A DNA stretch of 64,000 nucleotides from Wuchereria bancrofti (GCA_005281725.1 SSBO01000014.1:688978-752977), one strand, 5' to 3'. Numbered from the stretch's first letter, positions 52,701-64,000 are shown. Numbers and translations: made by a program. Notes: generated from the sequence alone by a model not told the origin.

Positions 52701-53349
52701 TCTATGTGTTTATGATTTGAAAAATTTGTTTTCTAATTCCAGCAGTGGTGACGAAGCATTCTCGTTCACCGCTTATATTAATCATTCCATTGGGGAAAAA
52801 TCGAAGACCGGCTAGCATTTCAGTTGTTGATATTATAGTTCCAGGTGAATTTTTAGCTTCTTTCGAAACTTTAAGGTTTTGAATGTGCGCTAATTTAAAA
52901 CTAATCTTTACCTCTCAAATTCATTTTTTTGGTTATTCCAAAATAGTTTCATGCAACTATATTATGATTTTACACCATGCATTTATGTTCAAAATGTGTT
53001 GTTGATGAAATGTATAATAAATACATGATTGTAATTTATTCTCTAAACAAAATTTTGAGGATATCATATACTATTAACAAAGAGTAAACATTGTAATTAG
53101 TTATGATTGCAATATTTTGCAGGGATTTTTCTAAATATTTTATTGAAATTTGCGGAAATGTACGATAGTGAAGTATTTGTCTTATCTTTTTACGCTTGTA
53201 TTTCTGGTCTCTTGGTTACTGAATTGATAACATTATTGCAAAAAAAATCAACACCAGCAATAGTTCTTCCTGGAATTTTTGCTCTATCAGCTTCGATGCT
53301 CAGCGTTGAAAATCCATCTGATTTATGGCGATTTGGAATTAAACATTAA
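49710..53349 (+). CDS. Signal peptide peptidase-like intramembrane aspartyl protease, divergent (~470 aa)
   Basis: The family is polytopic ER/endosomal proteases cutting membrane-spanning peptides with two Asp residues. Exons: 49710-49811, 49905-50054, 50169-50253, an exon ending 50714, 50837-51003, 51092-51269, 52064-52215, 52512-52596, 52743-52844, 53123-53349. The join from 50253 into the exon ending 50714 is not resolved in phase. The N-terminal helix and the RDAKR segment match SPP (SRDAAR). Then comes an acidic, Ser-rich insert (~50169-51003) not present in human SPP. In the protease core the YD motif is FD (Asp at 52563-52565), GxGD is SVVD (Asp at 52829-52831), and PAL is PAI (53254-53262). 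Both aspartates survive but their context does not, so activity is doubtful. An acceptor (AG at 49676-49677) 33 bases before the ATG suggests trans-splicing. The exon at 52743 has a tandem CAGCAG acceptor. C. elegans relatives are the imp genes; which one is unclear. Confidence 0.85.
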
Positions 53350-54102
53350 ATACTTTTCAAGCATCGATCAGCAGAACGTACCTTTCCTTTGATGTTCATA
53401 CCTGTCTTAATTATTTGATACTAAACACGAAAATACATAATATTTTACATACTATTACTACTTTCTTAGAACTTTGACTGCTACTTTCATCTGATTACTA
53501 TTTTTCTATATTCTGATGAATAAGTTTTGCATTTATATGTTTGTACTGGTGCTTTATGACAATTAATGGTTACTATAATGCATTAAGTTATTGATATATG
53601 TTGTATTTAATCCAAAGTATTTATGTTTATATCAATTTTTTCTTCAGCTTTTGAAGTTACTGAGTGTAAATCCAATTTCTTGGATATTGGATTTTTCTTT
53701 CTTTTCTTTTATGTATTTATTTTTTTTATTTTGTTCATTTATTTTTTTGATGAAGCATTTTACTGGAAAATAGTTATTCTCATTTCAGCTTTAGTATTTA
53801 CATCCATTCATGTTTGACATATGTGACCTATTGAAAATGAACTCTTAATTGGTAATTCTTTCAAAATATTAGAAATACCCACTCCACTATGACATTTTGA
53901 AAATTAAAATCCAGAAATATATGCCTTTGATGACACTTTTTGTATATTTTGCAAACTTTTAGCATGGTTTTTGATAGTTTTTATCATTAAGTCTCAACTA
54001 ATTTTGGTTTACTGTTATGTAGGGCGTAATACGAAAGTTAAAATTTTTTTTTTTTTTTTTCATGCTTCTGCAAAATGCTTTATAAAAAGTTTCTGGATAT
54101 TT
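53350..54102. other. Convergent intergenic spacer
   Basis: About 750 bases between the 3' ends of the SPP-like gene (plus) and the fat-3-like gene (minus). Short Phe/Leu-rich frames reflect T-richness only. I see no gene, RNA or clear repeat here, apart from a T-run near 54044-54060. Confidence 0.6.
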
Positions 54103-57100
54103 TTAACCATCACATAAGTTTTCACTATGGGGGCATGTAATTTTGCTTACCAAATTGGCAATACTTCTCAGTTGATCTAAAATTAATTTGTATCCAGTCC
54201 AGTAACTATCCACTAAGTACGGGAGGCTGTTCATTTCGCAGTATTTTTTGACCTTCACTGATACTCGAGGTAAATTTGCACGGGATATTGTAGGAAATAA
54301 GTGGTGTTCAATCTGAAATATTTAAACAGATGTAGTATTTTTATCAAATTTCAAGAAATATCTCTCGAAATATAGGAATATTTACCAGAATGCATGTTAA
54401 AATTTTTTGGTAATAGCACTATTTTAGGCAAACGTATATTAAAAAGAAAAAGAATTCATAGTTAAATGTCACCTGATAATTTATTATTTTAAGCAAACAT
54501 ATATTACAAAGGGAAAGAATTCACAATCAAAAGTCACCTGGTAATTGAGGCCACCCCAAAACCAATCAACGATCGGAGATGGTAACATATTGCGAGTTGT
54601 CAGTATATGAAGACACGGGAAATTATTCAGTAAACGACTTTGATCTGAAATAGAAATAACTGAAATCATTTTATCTCATGTAAATGATGATACCATTAAT
54701 TTGATAAAATGAGCAATTAAAATGATAATAATCAACCATTGAATTATCATTTATATCAATGATTTCGCATATATAATAATTACATTTCCATATTCAATTA
54801 CAGATATTTTTCATTCATTACATTTACTATATTATTTCAGTTTAAATAGATATAAATGATGCATTTTTATAAACATACAAGGAAATTTTGTAACAGAATT
54901 ATGACTGTAAGTAACAACATGAGCGATAAAAAATCCAGCGCCTAATTGGCTAATTGCAAAATATAAAATTCTTATTGATGCTGTAGGAAGAAGCCATAAT
55001 TGAAAGATAACCCATGACCAGTGTAGTAAGATGCAAACCTGGATAATTATAAACAATTATTTAAATTTGAATAACTAAAAAAAAGAAAAATTGTTCGTCG
55101 TCAGAGAAACAAAAAATGGGTTAATAGAATCAAAAAATAAAAAAAAAAATTTCTTTTTCATTTGAAATATGTTTGCATATGACTCATTTCTTTGCTTCCT
55201 TTTGAATTATCCTTTAGAATAATCTTTGATCATTTCATTTAAAATGACCACCTGTTCAGCAGGAGCATTAATGACATGTTGCTTATACTGATTGTATGGT
55301 GCACTAATGACAAACAGTATAGATTGTATTGTCCAGGAAAATCGTAATAAAGGTAGCATAAATGTGAAATAGAAATGTTGGTAAGGAATTACCTGAAAAA
55401 AAAAAACAAAAACAAAAACAAATTTTCGTAAATTATTAGTAGTAAAATTTAACAAAAAAAAGAAAAAAAAAAAGAAAGTTTGATTTGCAAAAATTGATAC
55501 TAAAAACGAAAAAAGAGTGAACAGAATAATTTTAAAAAAAAGAAAAATGTATAAAATTTTATTTATTTAACCTTTGAGATGATTTGTTCAAATAAACTTT
55601 TGTACTTTTTTAGATCATCTGGAACAAATGCTAACAAAGGAGCTAAATCAATATCACCATCCTGAAATTCAAAAAAAAAAAAAAATTTCTTTTTACATTT
55701 ATCAAAATATCATTAAAAAAATTTAAGATATTTGAAGAAAAAAAAAAAGAAATTATGAACAAATAAACTAATTTTCATTAAAAAAATTTAAGATATTTTT
55801 TAAAAAAAGAGAAATTATGAATAAATAAACTAACTTTCATTAAAAAAATTCAAGATATTTGAAAAAAAAAAAAAAGAAAGAAATTATGAATAAATAAACT
55901 AATTTTCATTAAAAAAATTTAAGATATTTGAAAGAAAAAAAAGGAAATTATGAATAAATAAACTAACTTTCATTAAAAAAATTTAAGATACTTGAAAAAA
56001 AAAAAAAGAAAGAAATTATGAATAAATAAACAAACTTGTCCAACAATATTTGTTGCTGCATGATGAGTATTATGTTTTTCTTTCCACCAATCACGCGAAA
56101 ATCCTTGTACAATATTACCAAAAATTAAAGAAAAGAAATCATTATTTTGACGATTTTTACTTGGTTGTTGATGACAAAAATCATGTGTTAACCAACCAAA
56201 TTGTTGCCAACAAAGTGCTAAAACTATTGCTGATGTCAAGTACCTAAAAACAAAAAAAAAAAAAGAAAATTTATCATTTCTTTCTTTTTCTTTAGCTAAT
56301 TTTTACTATGATTAGATATAAATGATTTTCCGTCTTACTTTTTTTTTTTTTTTTTAATAAGAAAATCAAAAAACAGACCGATATGATTGATATGATAGAA
56401 ATTGAAGAAAAAGAAGAAAAAACAAAAAAAAAAAACAAAATTTAATCACCATGTAAAATATTGTAGAATAAAAGCAAATAATAATAAGCCAAATGCTTCA
56501 GCAGATTTATAGATGTAAAAAGTTGAATTTACATCAAATAAACCTTCAGCTATAAGTTCTTCTCGTAAGGTAACAAAATTTTTCACTATTTGCTTTTCCT
56601 AAACAAAAAAAAAAAAAAAAAAAAAACGATTATATTGAGATAAATTTTTAATTTTTTTTGTTGAAAAAAATCTATTTCAATTTTAAGAAAGTATGTTGTA
56701 ATGAAAATTCATTCATTTTTTCATTTGTTAATTTTGATAGCTTATTTTAAATAATACCTTTGTTTCTGATAGATTATAAGACGATACATTTATTTCATCG
56801 ATGCAATTATCATCTGAAATTATTATTGAAATTTAGCATCTTATATATGAGTTATATGTAAAATGTAATAAAATTTCTAACTCTAAGTATTATTAAAAAA
56901 AATATCTAAATTATATGACTTAGTAATGAATTTAAATATAATTAATAATAATAATAACAATAATAGACAATTCTAACCACTGTTGGTATTAAACCTATCA
57001 ATATTATCAATACAATTTCGTTTTTTAAGTAATTCCAACTGTTTATAAGCACTTCTACTTCCTTCATGAAAAGCATGAAAAACTTGTGTAGCATCAGCAT

Positions 57101-57497
57101 CCCTGAAATTTTCAGAAAATTAAAAATTGACATATTTTAATATTATTTTTTCATCATTAATACTACTAATTTAATTAATAATATTAATGATTCAAAGTTT
57201 TTTTTTTTTTTAAATCAAATTTCAATATTGTCGATATAAAAATCCATGCTGTTTAATAAAAATGATGAATTTATTTGCTAGCATATTAATTGATGATGCT
57301 TTATTAATGAATGAATAACCAATAAATAATTTGCATATAATTTTTTAAAATGAAATTAATTATGAACGAATTTACTCTAAAATAAACCTGTAATGAATGA
57401 TAACACTTCCACCTGGATGTCTCTTTTGAAAATCCCTTGTTATTAATAGCCATTTCCCATCAATCTTTAACCGAAAGTCGGTACTATCTTCATCCAT
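54103..57497 (-). CDS. fat-3: Front-end fatty acid desaturase, delta-6 type (451 aa)
   Basis: Likely introduces the delta-6 double bond into C18 fatty acids in the ER, the first step of long polyunsaturated fatty acid synthesis. Ten exons, all in phase: 57497-57388, 57102-56978, 56813-56758, 56598-56450, 56243-56036, 55661-55572, 55392-55252, 55038-54879, 54644-54538, 54312-54103. N-terminal cytochrome b5 with haem motif HPGG (27-30). The three histidine boxes are HDFCH (167-171), HNTHH (204-208) and QIEHH (382-386); Gln replacing His in the third box marks front-end desaturases. Several hydrophobic segments are present. The FSRDWWK segment and overall order match C. elegans FAT-3 (443 aa) better than FAT-4. 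A TAG acceptor seven bases before the ATG suggests trans-splicing. Intron 5 contains a five-copy minisatellite. The delta-6 assignment is by similarity only. Confidence 0.92.
55711..56035 (-). repeat. Five-copy ~65-bp minisatellite in fat-3 intron 5
   Basis: Copies start at 55711, 55776, 55838, 55907 and 55971 (periods 65, 62, 69 and 64) and the last ends at the exon boundary, 56035/56036. Each unit holds ATTAAAAAAATTTAAGATA, an A-run of variable length, and GAAATTATGAATAAATAAAC. On the gene strand the last unit supplies the true donor GTTTGTTTATTTATT, and the other units carry GTTAG- or near-identical versions. Confidence 0.93.
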
Positions 57498-58683
57498 TAC
57501 TTTCTACATAAGAAAATTTTTGAAAAAAAAAAAAGACGATTAATTATCAATAAATAACAATAAGTAATATAAGTAGTAACATTTCAATAAATAATATAAA
57601 TAAGTCAATAAGTAACATTTCCATTCATTCCTTTTCTTTTTAACTCACACTTTTTTTTTCTCAATTATAATTGAGAAATAACAAGAAAACAAAACAAGAT
57701 AGATTAACATTTAAATATTGTAAGTTAAATTCAAAGCATAAATTGGTTTCAGTTACCATTTAAATTATTCCAAAAATTATAACAGTGCTAGGAGAAAGTA
57801 GTGAATGACATTTTAAATATAAAAATATGAGCAATGATATTTTCAAGCAAAAAAAAAAGAAAAAAAGAAAAGAATTAAAAAAAAAATGTACTGATAATAT
57901 TTCATTTTATCTTTTAAATACACTGATCAACGATTTTTTTCCCTTTTTTCTTTTATATTTGAATTGAATATTTGATTTTCCGCTAATACTGCTGAAATTT
58001 TTGAAAGCATTTGGAAAATAGCCAAAAATAAAGTTTTTTCAAATTTTGGGTTAAAAATTTTAAATGTTATACAAAGGATGTTTCAATTCTTGAACTCTAA
58101 TTTAATTCATTACTATAATTTTTATAATTTAAAAAATAGCCAAAAAAAAGAGTATTATGAATTTTTTGAATTACAATTTGAAGTGTAGTATATTAATAAT
58201 ATTTCAATTTTAAACATTATAATTTCATATTTACTAATCATTCCAAAATTTAGGAGTAAATTTAAATTAGAGAAATGCTTGAATTAGAAAAACAAAAGTA
58301 TACGATACAGATTTGATATTAACTAATGCATGAAATATGTATGATAAATGGAAAATGATATTATAATGAAGATGCAAAATAATGAATGTAATACAGAAAG
58401 AGATCAAAAAAAAAAAACAAAAGTGAAAAAAGAAAGAAAAGAGAAAGGTAAAAAAAAAGGATAAAGTAGAAATTATTCATATAATTTATGAATAATATAA
58501 TTCTTCTAATGAAATTAATGAAAAAATTTTTTAAAAATTTCACGGTCACCAATTAAGGAATGTTTAATTGAAAATTTTTGATGAAATAAAATAAGCGGAA
58601 GTCAATGTAAAATGAAAGAAAGAAAACGAAGCACATTTCGACAAAAAGGTTGATTGAAAAAGAGGAGGGATGATAGGGTAAAA

Positions 58684-58855
58684 GATGATATCAATGATGA
58701 CAATGACGACGATAATATTCATAATAATAATGATAGTGATGATGATGATGATGACGATGATAGTGATCATTGTGATGACTGTGATAATGATAGTAATGAT
58801 GATGACGACGATGACAATGACAATGATGATGATGATGATGATGACAAAGGGTGCT
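58684..58855. repeat. GAT/GAC trinucleotide-rich tract
   Basis: About 170 bases of GAT, GAC and AAT triplets with interruptions. It reads as Asp/Asn in one frame, Met/Ile in another and His/Tyr on the other strand, all artefacts of the repeat. It has no intron signals or neighbours that would make it an exon. Confidence 0.85.
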
Positions 58856-59501
58856 GATAGTATATAGCGGGTTGATTTTCAAAAATTGGTCTTCGAACTA
58901 TCTTGTAATTTCTATAGCAAACTTTTCTTCAATCAGTCAATTAATTGTTTTATATGTCAATCAATATGGTCAGTATACGTCGCTTTTCCGTTGTGAATAG
59001 TTCTCAAATTTTAAAATTTTTATAAATTTTTATTGAAATAATCAGTTATTTTTAATAATTTTTTTTTTTACATTTTCTCTCTTCTTTTCTTTCCAATAAA
59101 AAAAATGAAAAGAAAAAAAAAATTTCTTTTAATCAAAATTTAAAAATTACAAAGATTTTTGAAGGAAAAAAAAGAATGAAAATGCAATTAGTTCAATGTA
59201 TTAATTCGATAATAGCATTCATGATATTTTTACAAAAAAATTTCATAACAAATATTTGTTTCGGTAAAATGTTATAATAACCAATAAATTATGCGTTGGT
59301 AAATTTTTGAAATAAGTATGGAAATTTTTGTAAACAGTTTTATTCAACATGCCAATACATCAAAAGTTACATATGAAAAATTTAGGATAACAAAATTATT
59401 TGTCAAAACATTTTTCATCATCACAATTTATTACCATAACATATGTCAATTTTTACATTACGAAAATTTATTGCTTCTTTATTTCCTTTCTTCTTTCTTT
59501 T

Positions 59502-59503
<2 letters not shown>

Positions 59504-59564
<61 letters not shown>
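59504..59564 (-). repeat. 61-base poly-T (poly-A on the gene strand) after fat-4
   Basis: An uninterrupted run of 61 T on the plus strand, 31 bases downstream of the fat-4-like stop. It directly follows an AATAAA on the gene strand (59576-59571). Confidence 0.95.
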
Positions 59565-59566
<2 letters not shown>

Positions 59567-59570
59567 ATTT

Positions 59571-59576
59571 TTTATT
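59571..59576 (-). terminator. AATAAA polyadenylation signal of fat-4-like gene
   Basis: AATAAA on the minus strand lies 18 bases after the TAA stop (59597-59595). The genomic A-run begins a few bases further on, so a transcript's own poly-A tail would be hard to tell from template. Confidence 0.6.
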
Positions 59577-59594
59577 TTTCATTTCTCATATGTT

Positions 59595-60324
59595 TTAGTT
59601 TCTATAACAAATTCGTTGAGCTAATTTTGCAACAGCGGCCATTTGTTGAATTTCCATTAGCCATCCTTCAAAATATCCATTTACCATATAAGGTAAATTA
59701 TTTTCCGTGCAAAATTCTTTCACTAATGGCATTACCTAAAATTGAAAAAAAAAAAAAAAATTTTTTTTTATCATCTTCTCTTTTGTATAATTTAAATTAT
59801 TTTTAACACTTTTTAACTGTTATAGCACTTAATTACTTATCCAATCAATTTTAAAATTAAAAAAAAAAAAAGAGAGAGAAAAAAAAACTTAGCGAACCAT
59901 TTTTAAATTGTGTCTTGGCATAGATGGAAATAAATGATGTTCAATTTGATAATTTAATCCACCCCATAACCAATCAATTAAAATTCCTGGTCGCATATTT
60001 CTGGTGGTATAAAGTTGCAAACAGACATAACTCTTTAAAATTTGATCATCATCTGTAAATATGTTATGACAAACTTTTAAATTATTGATTGCTTAAATAA
60101 CATCAGTTTATTTATTAGTAAATTGCTTACTTCTAAATTTTGGTGTGGAATAATGATTGTAAGTAACAACATGAGCCAAAAGAAATCCCGCAAATAATTG
60201 TGATATGAAAAAATAAATTAATCGTATTTGAAATGTTGGTAAATAATAAAGTTGAATGAAAACCATGCACCAATGTAGCAATAGAGCTAAACGCTCAACT
60301 GTTGCCCTTTTTCTATGAACCTGC

Positions 60325-60357
<33 letters not shown>

Positions 60358-62280
60358 TTGTTTAAATCTTTTTTTTTTTCAAATTTTAATTTATATGTTA
60401 AACATTTTTAAATAAACAATAACTAACCTCAAAAGGACTATTTGACATATTTGCAACAAAAATGATTGATTGCAAAAGCCATGAAATTCGTAAAAATGGG
60501 AAAGCTATTGTCCAATAAATGTGTTGATATGGTATAATTTTTAATATCCAACTTCCTTGCATTTGCTAAAAATTGATTTGCTAAAAATAATTTAACAAAT
60601 TACAAACAAAAAATTTGAACATATCAAAATGTAATTTTTCAGACTAAATTAGAAATGATACTAATTTAGAATGGAATATTATATAATTCAATTTTTAAAA
60701 TATTATACAATATTGTAAAGTATACTTACTTGTAAATCTGATGGTACAATAGCCCAAAATGGTAATAAATCAATGTCACCATCACGTCCAATAACATTTG
60801 TTGCTGCATGATGCATATTATGTTGTTCTTTCCAGCCACCACTTGAGAAACCTTGTAGTAAATTTCCAACAATATATGATATTAAATCATTCCAATAATG
60901 ACTCTTAAAATTTTCATACAATTATAGGATTGATAAAATATATCGTCATGATATATTTTATCAATAATTTAAAGTTAAAAAAATTGCAGTTTTTTTTTTT
61001 TTTTTTTATTTTGAGAATTTATGAATTTTTTATTTTTCAAATTTTATAACAAATTGAATAACTTAAATGATAGGATAAAATATAAATAACCCTGAAATGT
61101 TGATGATGAGCATATTCATGAATCAACCATCCTAACTGTTGCCAGGCAAGTCCTAAGATCAGTGCTGATAAAACGAATCGTTGTTGCAGTTGGAAAAATA
61201 TTGCTAATGATAGCAAACCAATTGCTTCACATATTTTACGAAAATAAAAAGTATTACTTGCTTCGAAAAATCCTAATTTTCGCATCTGAAGTTTGCAAAA
61301 TTTCTGCAATAAAAACTAAAAAGTAACGTTAATATAATAAGACTAATAATTAATAATAATATAAATACTAATATTATTATTTATATTAATATTAATTATT
61401 AATGCTACTGCTACTACTATTTGTAATAAAAGTAATAATAATCATAAAAGAAAATATGAATTGATTTTCAAACTTTTTTCAAGAATCACACGATTTTTCA
61501 TGCATAGATAACCTTCAATGTAAATATATTTACTTTAAAAATGATAATTCAATAAATAATCACTTTCTTATTTCTAAATCGTTCAATTAATTGTAGTACC
61601 AAATACTACAATTAGCATTAAAGTTTTATCTAATGCAATATTTGAATGGAATAATACTATTTTTTGAAACTGAAAGATAAAATGAGCAAGCAAAATGTTT
61701 GTCTTTTCAATAAAATTGTGAAATTTAAAGTAATAATTTATCATTTTAATTTCAATAAATGTTATAAACAAAAATTAGTAACCTTCATTCTGAAACGATT
61801 AAAATTTCGATTAATCGTTTCGATACGTTGTTCATCCAAATTCCAACTGCCAACAACTTCATCACTTAACACTGATAATGTTTCCGACACTTCCTTTTTG
61901 AAAATTTTGAATTATCGATTAATTTGAAATGTTAAAAACCCCATGATGATAACAGTTTGTCGATGATCTACTACGATTATTTGTTTCGATCAGCAAATAA
62001 TCAATGATCAAAATTGATAAGCGATAAGAACTAATGATCATTGGACCTGTTCCTTTGTTGGTTCATAGTCGACACTATTTGCTGACATTTCCGTAATCAT
62101 TTGATATGCCAATTTAGAACCAGAATGAAATATATGAAATGCTGTAGTTGCGTCAGTTTCACGATAAGCTGTCATTGCAATACCACCTGGATGCTTCGCC
62201 AATGTTTCTTGATCGATATACAACCATTTACCATTGATTTTAATATGGAATGGTTCTGTTATCACTTGACGTATTACCAT
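59595..62280 (-). CDS. fat-4: Front-end fatty acid desaturase, delta-5 type (445 aa)
   Basis: Likely adds the delta-5 double bond to C20 fatty acids, giving arachidonate or EPA in the ER. Eight exons, all in phase: 62280-62047, 61893-61783, 61285-61091, 60903-60730, 60565-60428, 60320-60131, 60052-59898, 59735-59595. N-terminal cytochrome b5 with HPGG (30-33). Histidine boxes HEYAHH (171-176), HNMHH (208-212) and QIEHH (383-387). The start (EPFHIKINGKW), the FSSGGWKEQH segment and TTRNMRPG match C. elegans FAT-4 (447 aa) more closely than FAT-3. The acceptor of exon 2 (AAAAAG) is weak, but the frame and homology fit. A TAG acceptor two bases before the ATG suggests trans-splicing. It lies upstream of, and in tandem with, the delta-6-like gene. 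Enzyme specificity is inferred from similarity. Confidence 0.92.
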
Positions 62281-63521
62281 ATCTACAATTTCGGGAATGG
62301 TTCCTAATTAACGTTGTACTTTAGATTTTACATTTTTACTTTCAAAACGACTTATTTCAAGCTGATAAAATAAAATCCTGGAAGAGATTTGTTGATGAAA
62401 TAGCCATCATAAGTGAAGTGATGGTCTATTTTCAATAAGCTTAGAAAGACTGTTATCATATTCAATGATAACATCACATTATTATTATGAGTTATTATTA
62501 ATTATATTATTATTATTACCAGAACTGTCATTAGTAATTTCAAATAATAAAATATGTAAATCTGATGACAAATATATGCAACAATTTGATAATAAAACTG
62601 AATAAATTTAATGTGTGAAATAAATAAATATTATAAACGGATGTAAAAAATAATCAGATATACAAGAATATGATCAAAGTTAAGAATGTTACAAATTAAT
62701 TCAAATATTACTTTTTATTTTTCTACTATAATTCAAAAAAAAAAAAAAGAAAAATAAAAAAAAAAAAAGAAAAATAAAGTTGAATGTAAACTTTAATGTA
62801 ACAAATTTTTACATTCAAAAAGAAAAAAAAAAGATTGTATTATTTTAACTTATTATTGCTAAGATAATGTGATCTATTTGAAACTAATTATTATTAGAAT
62901 AATGCGTTGTATTTGATAATGATAACAATGATAACTTCGTCTAAATTACCTACAATAATTGAAATTTGCTTCTTTTTTTTTTTTCTTTTCTTGCAATTTT
63001 TAAGCTCTTTCTTTTTTTCCTTTAAAATATTTATAGAACTTTAATATATAAAATTGTTTCCAATTTATGATTTACAATTGAAAAAATCTCCTTCATTAAT
63101 TATTAATACAAATAGAAAATATGGGAGAAAAAAGGAAAAAAAAAAAAGAGTGAGAAATTTGATAAGAATTGCATCCTTTAACAATATCAAATGTGACAGT
63201 GGGATTGATTTAATGGTTCTAGAAACCTGTTACTCTTTGATGTAATGAAATAAACAAAACGTTACACCCCTCTCTTCCTCTCCTATCGATTATTATTATC
63301 AAACTAAAATAAATTTAACAATGAAAAAAAAAAAAAAATTCTTTTTTTAGTAAGTAGTAGCAAAATCGATATAAATGTATGAATAGCAATGATAATAATT
63401 ATTAATTTTGAATCAAAAAAGTGTATTTAATTATGCTATTACTACTTTATAATGATAAAAGTTATGAAATTTTTAAAGTTATTAATTTTCAGTGACAATT
63501 TTAATAATAGTAGTAGTTGCT

Positions 63522-63522
<1 letters not shown>

Positions 63523-63570
<48 letters not shown>
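63523..63570. repeat. (TTG)n microsatellite
   Basis: About sixteen consecutive TTG triplets, with imperfect ones continuing to about 63590. It lies in non-coding DNA upstream of the fat-4-like gene. Confidence 0.95.
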
Positions 63571-63571
<1 letters not shown>

Positions 63572-63902
63572 CTTTGTTGTTGCCATTGCTATTGTAGCAG
63601 TGTCGATAAAAGGTGATGAAAGGATGTGATGAAATTGTTAACATTATTAATTTAAAATTTATTCAATTTTTTTTAGAAATTTTAATAAATATTTCAAAAT
63701 TGAAATGATTACTTATAAATATTTGGAAAAATAAACAAAATAATGCACATGTTTTTTCATAATATTACTTTTTCTTGTCACTTTTTTTTTTCGTTTGTTT
63801 GCAAAAATTAGCAAAAATGGATTAAAACATCGTTAAGTGGCACATTTGCAAAATTGCATTATGAATAATACCTCATTTAATTTGAGCCAAGAAATATAAA
63901 TT

Positions 63903-64000
63903 TATTATTATTATTACTAATTATTATTTATTATTATTATTTATTATCATTAATTATTATTATTATTTATTATTTATTATTATTATTATTGTTATTACTA
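63903..64000. repeat. (ATT)n microsatellite reaching the window end
   Basis: Runs of ATT/TTA triplets with occasional ATC or ACT interruptions occupy the last ~100 bases and probably continue beyond the window. Confidence 0.9.

Larger units (their letters stand above)
57506..59594. other. Spacer between tandem desaturases
   Basis: About 2.1 kb between the fat-4-like stop and the fat-3-like start on the same strand. No coding exon seen. It holds the GAT/GAC-rich microsatellite at 58684-58855 and the 61-base T-run at 59504-59564. The fat-3 promoter presumably lies here; the distance is far more than the ~100 bases typical inside nematode operons. Confidence 0.6.
62285..64000. other. Upstream region of fat-4-like gene, no gene seen
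   Basis: This contains the presumed fat-4-like promoter. Otherwise it is AT-rich DNA with A-runs near 62735-62830, a TTG/GTT tract at about 63523-63570, and ATT repeats from about 63903 to the window end. No exon-like frame on either strand. Confidence 0.6.

Noticed and set aside
58654..58882. Asp-rich (plus), Met/Ile-rich and His-rich (minus) open frames
   Set aside because: All are reading-frame views of one GAT/GAC microsatellite; no splice sites, homology or neighbouring exons support a protein.
59318..59806. 162-residue open frame with a long poly-Phe stretch
   Set aside because: It is the 61-base T-run plus the antisense of the last fat-4-like exon; not a gene.
54103..62280. Operon of the two desaturases
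   Set aside because: The 2.1-kb spacer is far larger than typical nematode intercistronic distances, and each gene has its own acceptor before the ATG; separate promoters are more likely.

Overview
The window looks like nuclear genomic DNA of a nematode, most likely a spirurid/filarial-type worm. It is very AT-rich, has long A/T homopolymers, and its genes are cut into many short exons. Introns use compact TTTCAG- or TTTTAG-like acceptors. Several start codons sit a few bases after such an acceptor, as expected for spliced-leader trans-splicing or a noncoding first exon. All gene models were built by hand: exons were joined only where donor, acceptor and reading phase agreed, so boundaries may be off by a base. 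The species cannot be read from the sequence.

Layout. 1-4.7 kb: no gene; a degenerate minisatellite lies at about 1.48-2.25 kb. 4.7-13.4 kb (minus): a ~23-exon gene for a ~1,200-residue low-complexity nuclear-type protein whose C-terminus looks like a DUF4211 zinc-binding domain (QSER1/PRR12-like). 13.5-25.7 kb: a gene desert with microsatellites, a ~120-bp degenerate tandem repeat, and a 36-bp tandem repeat next to a 12-N assembly gap. 26.1-37.8 kb (plus): a complete 27-exon P4-ATPase lipid flippase of the ATP8B/TAT type (~1,492 aa). 39.5-46.2 kb (minus): synaptojanin (unc-26), with a Sac phosphatase domain, a 5-phosphatase domain, an RRM-like region and a proline-rich tail. 49.7-53.3 kb (plus): a divergent signal-peptide-peptidase-like protein with altered catalytic motifs. 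54.1-57.5 kb and 59.6-62.3 kb (minus): two tandem front-end desaturases with fused cytochrome b5, matching C. elegans FAT-3 (delta-6) and FAT-4 (delta-5). 62.3-64 kb: no gene, only simple repeats.

The genes do not form an operon. They share a membrane theme: lipid flipping, phosphoinositide turnover, intramembrane proteolysis and polyunsaturated fatty acid synthesis. From memory, C. elegans unc-26, tat-2, fat-3 and fat-4 all lie on chromosome IV, so this is probably conserved chromosome-level linkage rather than a new functional cluster. I did not find a convincing undescribed system. The best leads are the SPP-like protein lacking a canonical GxGD motif, a phase-compatible hidden exon in the flippase, a GC-AG intron in synaptojanin, a minisatellite in fat-3 whose units copy the 5' splice-site region, and a perfect GC-stemmed palindrome in flippase intron 1.
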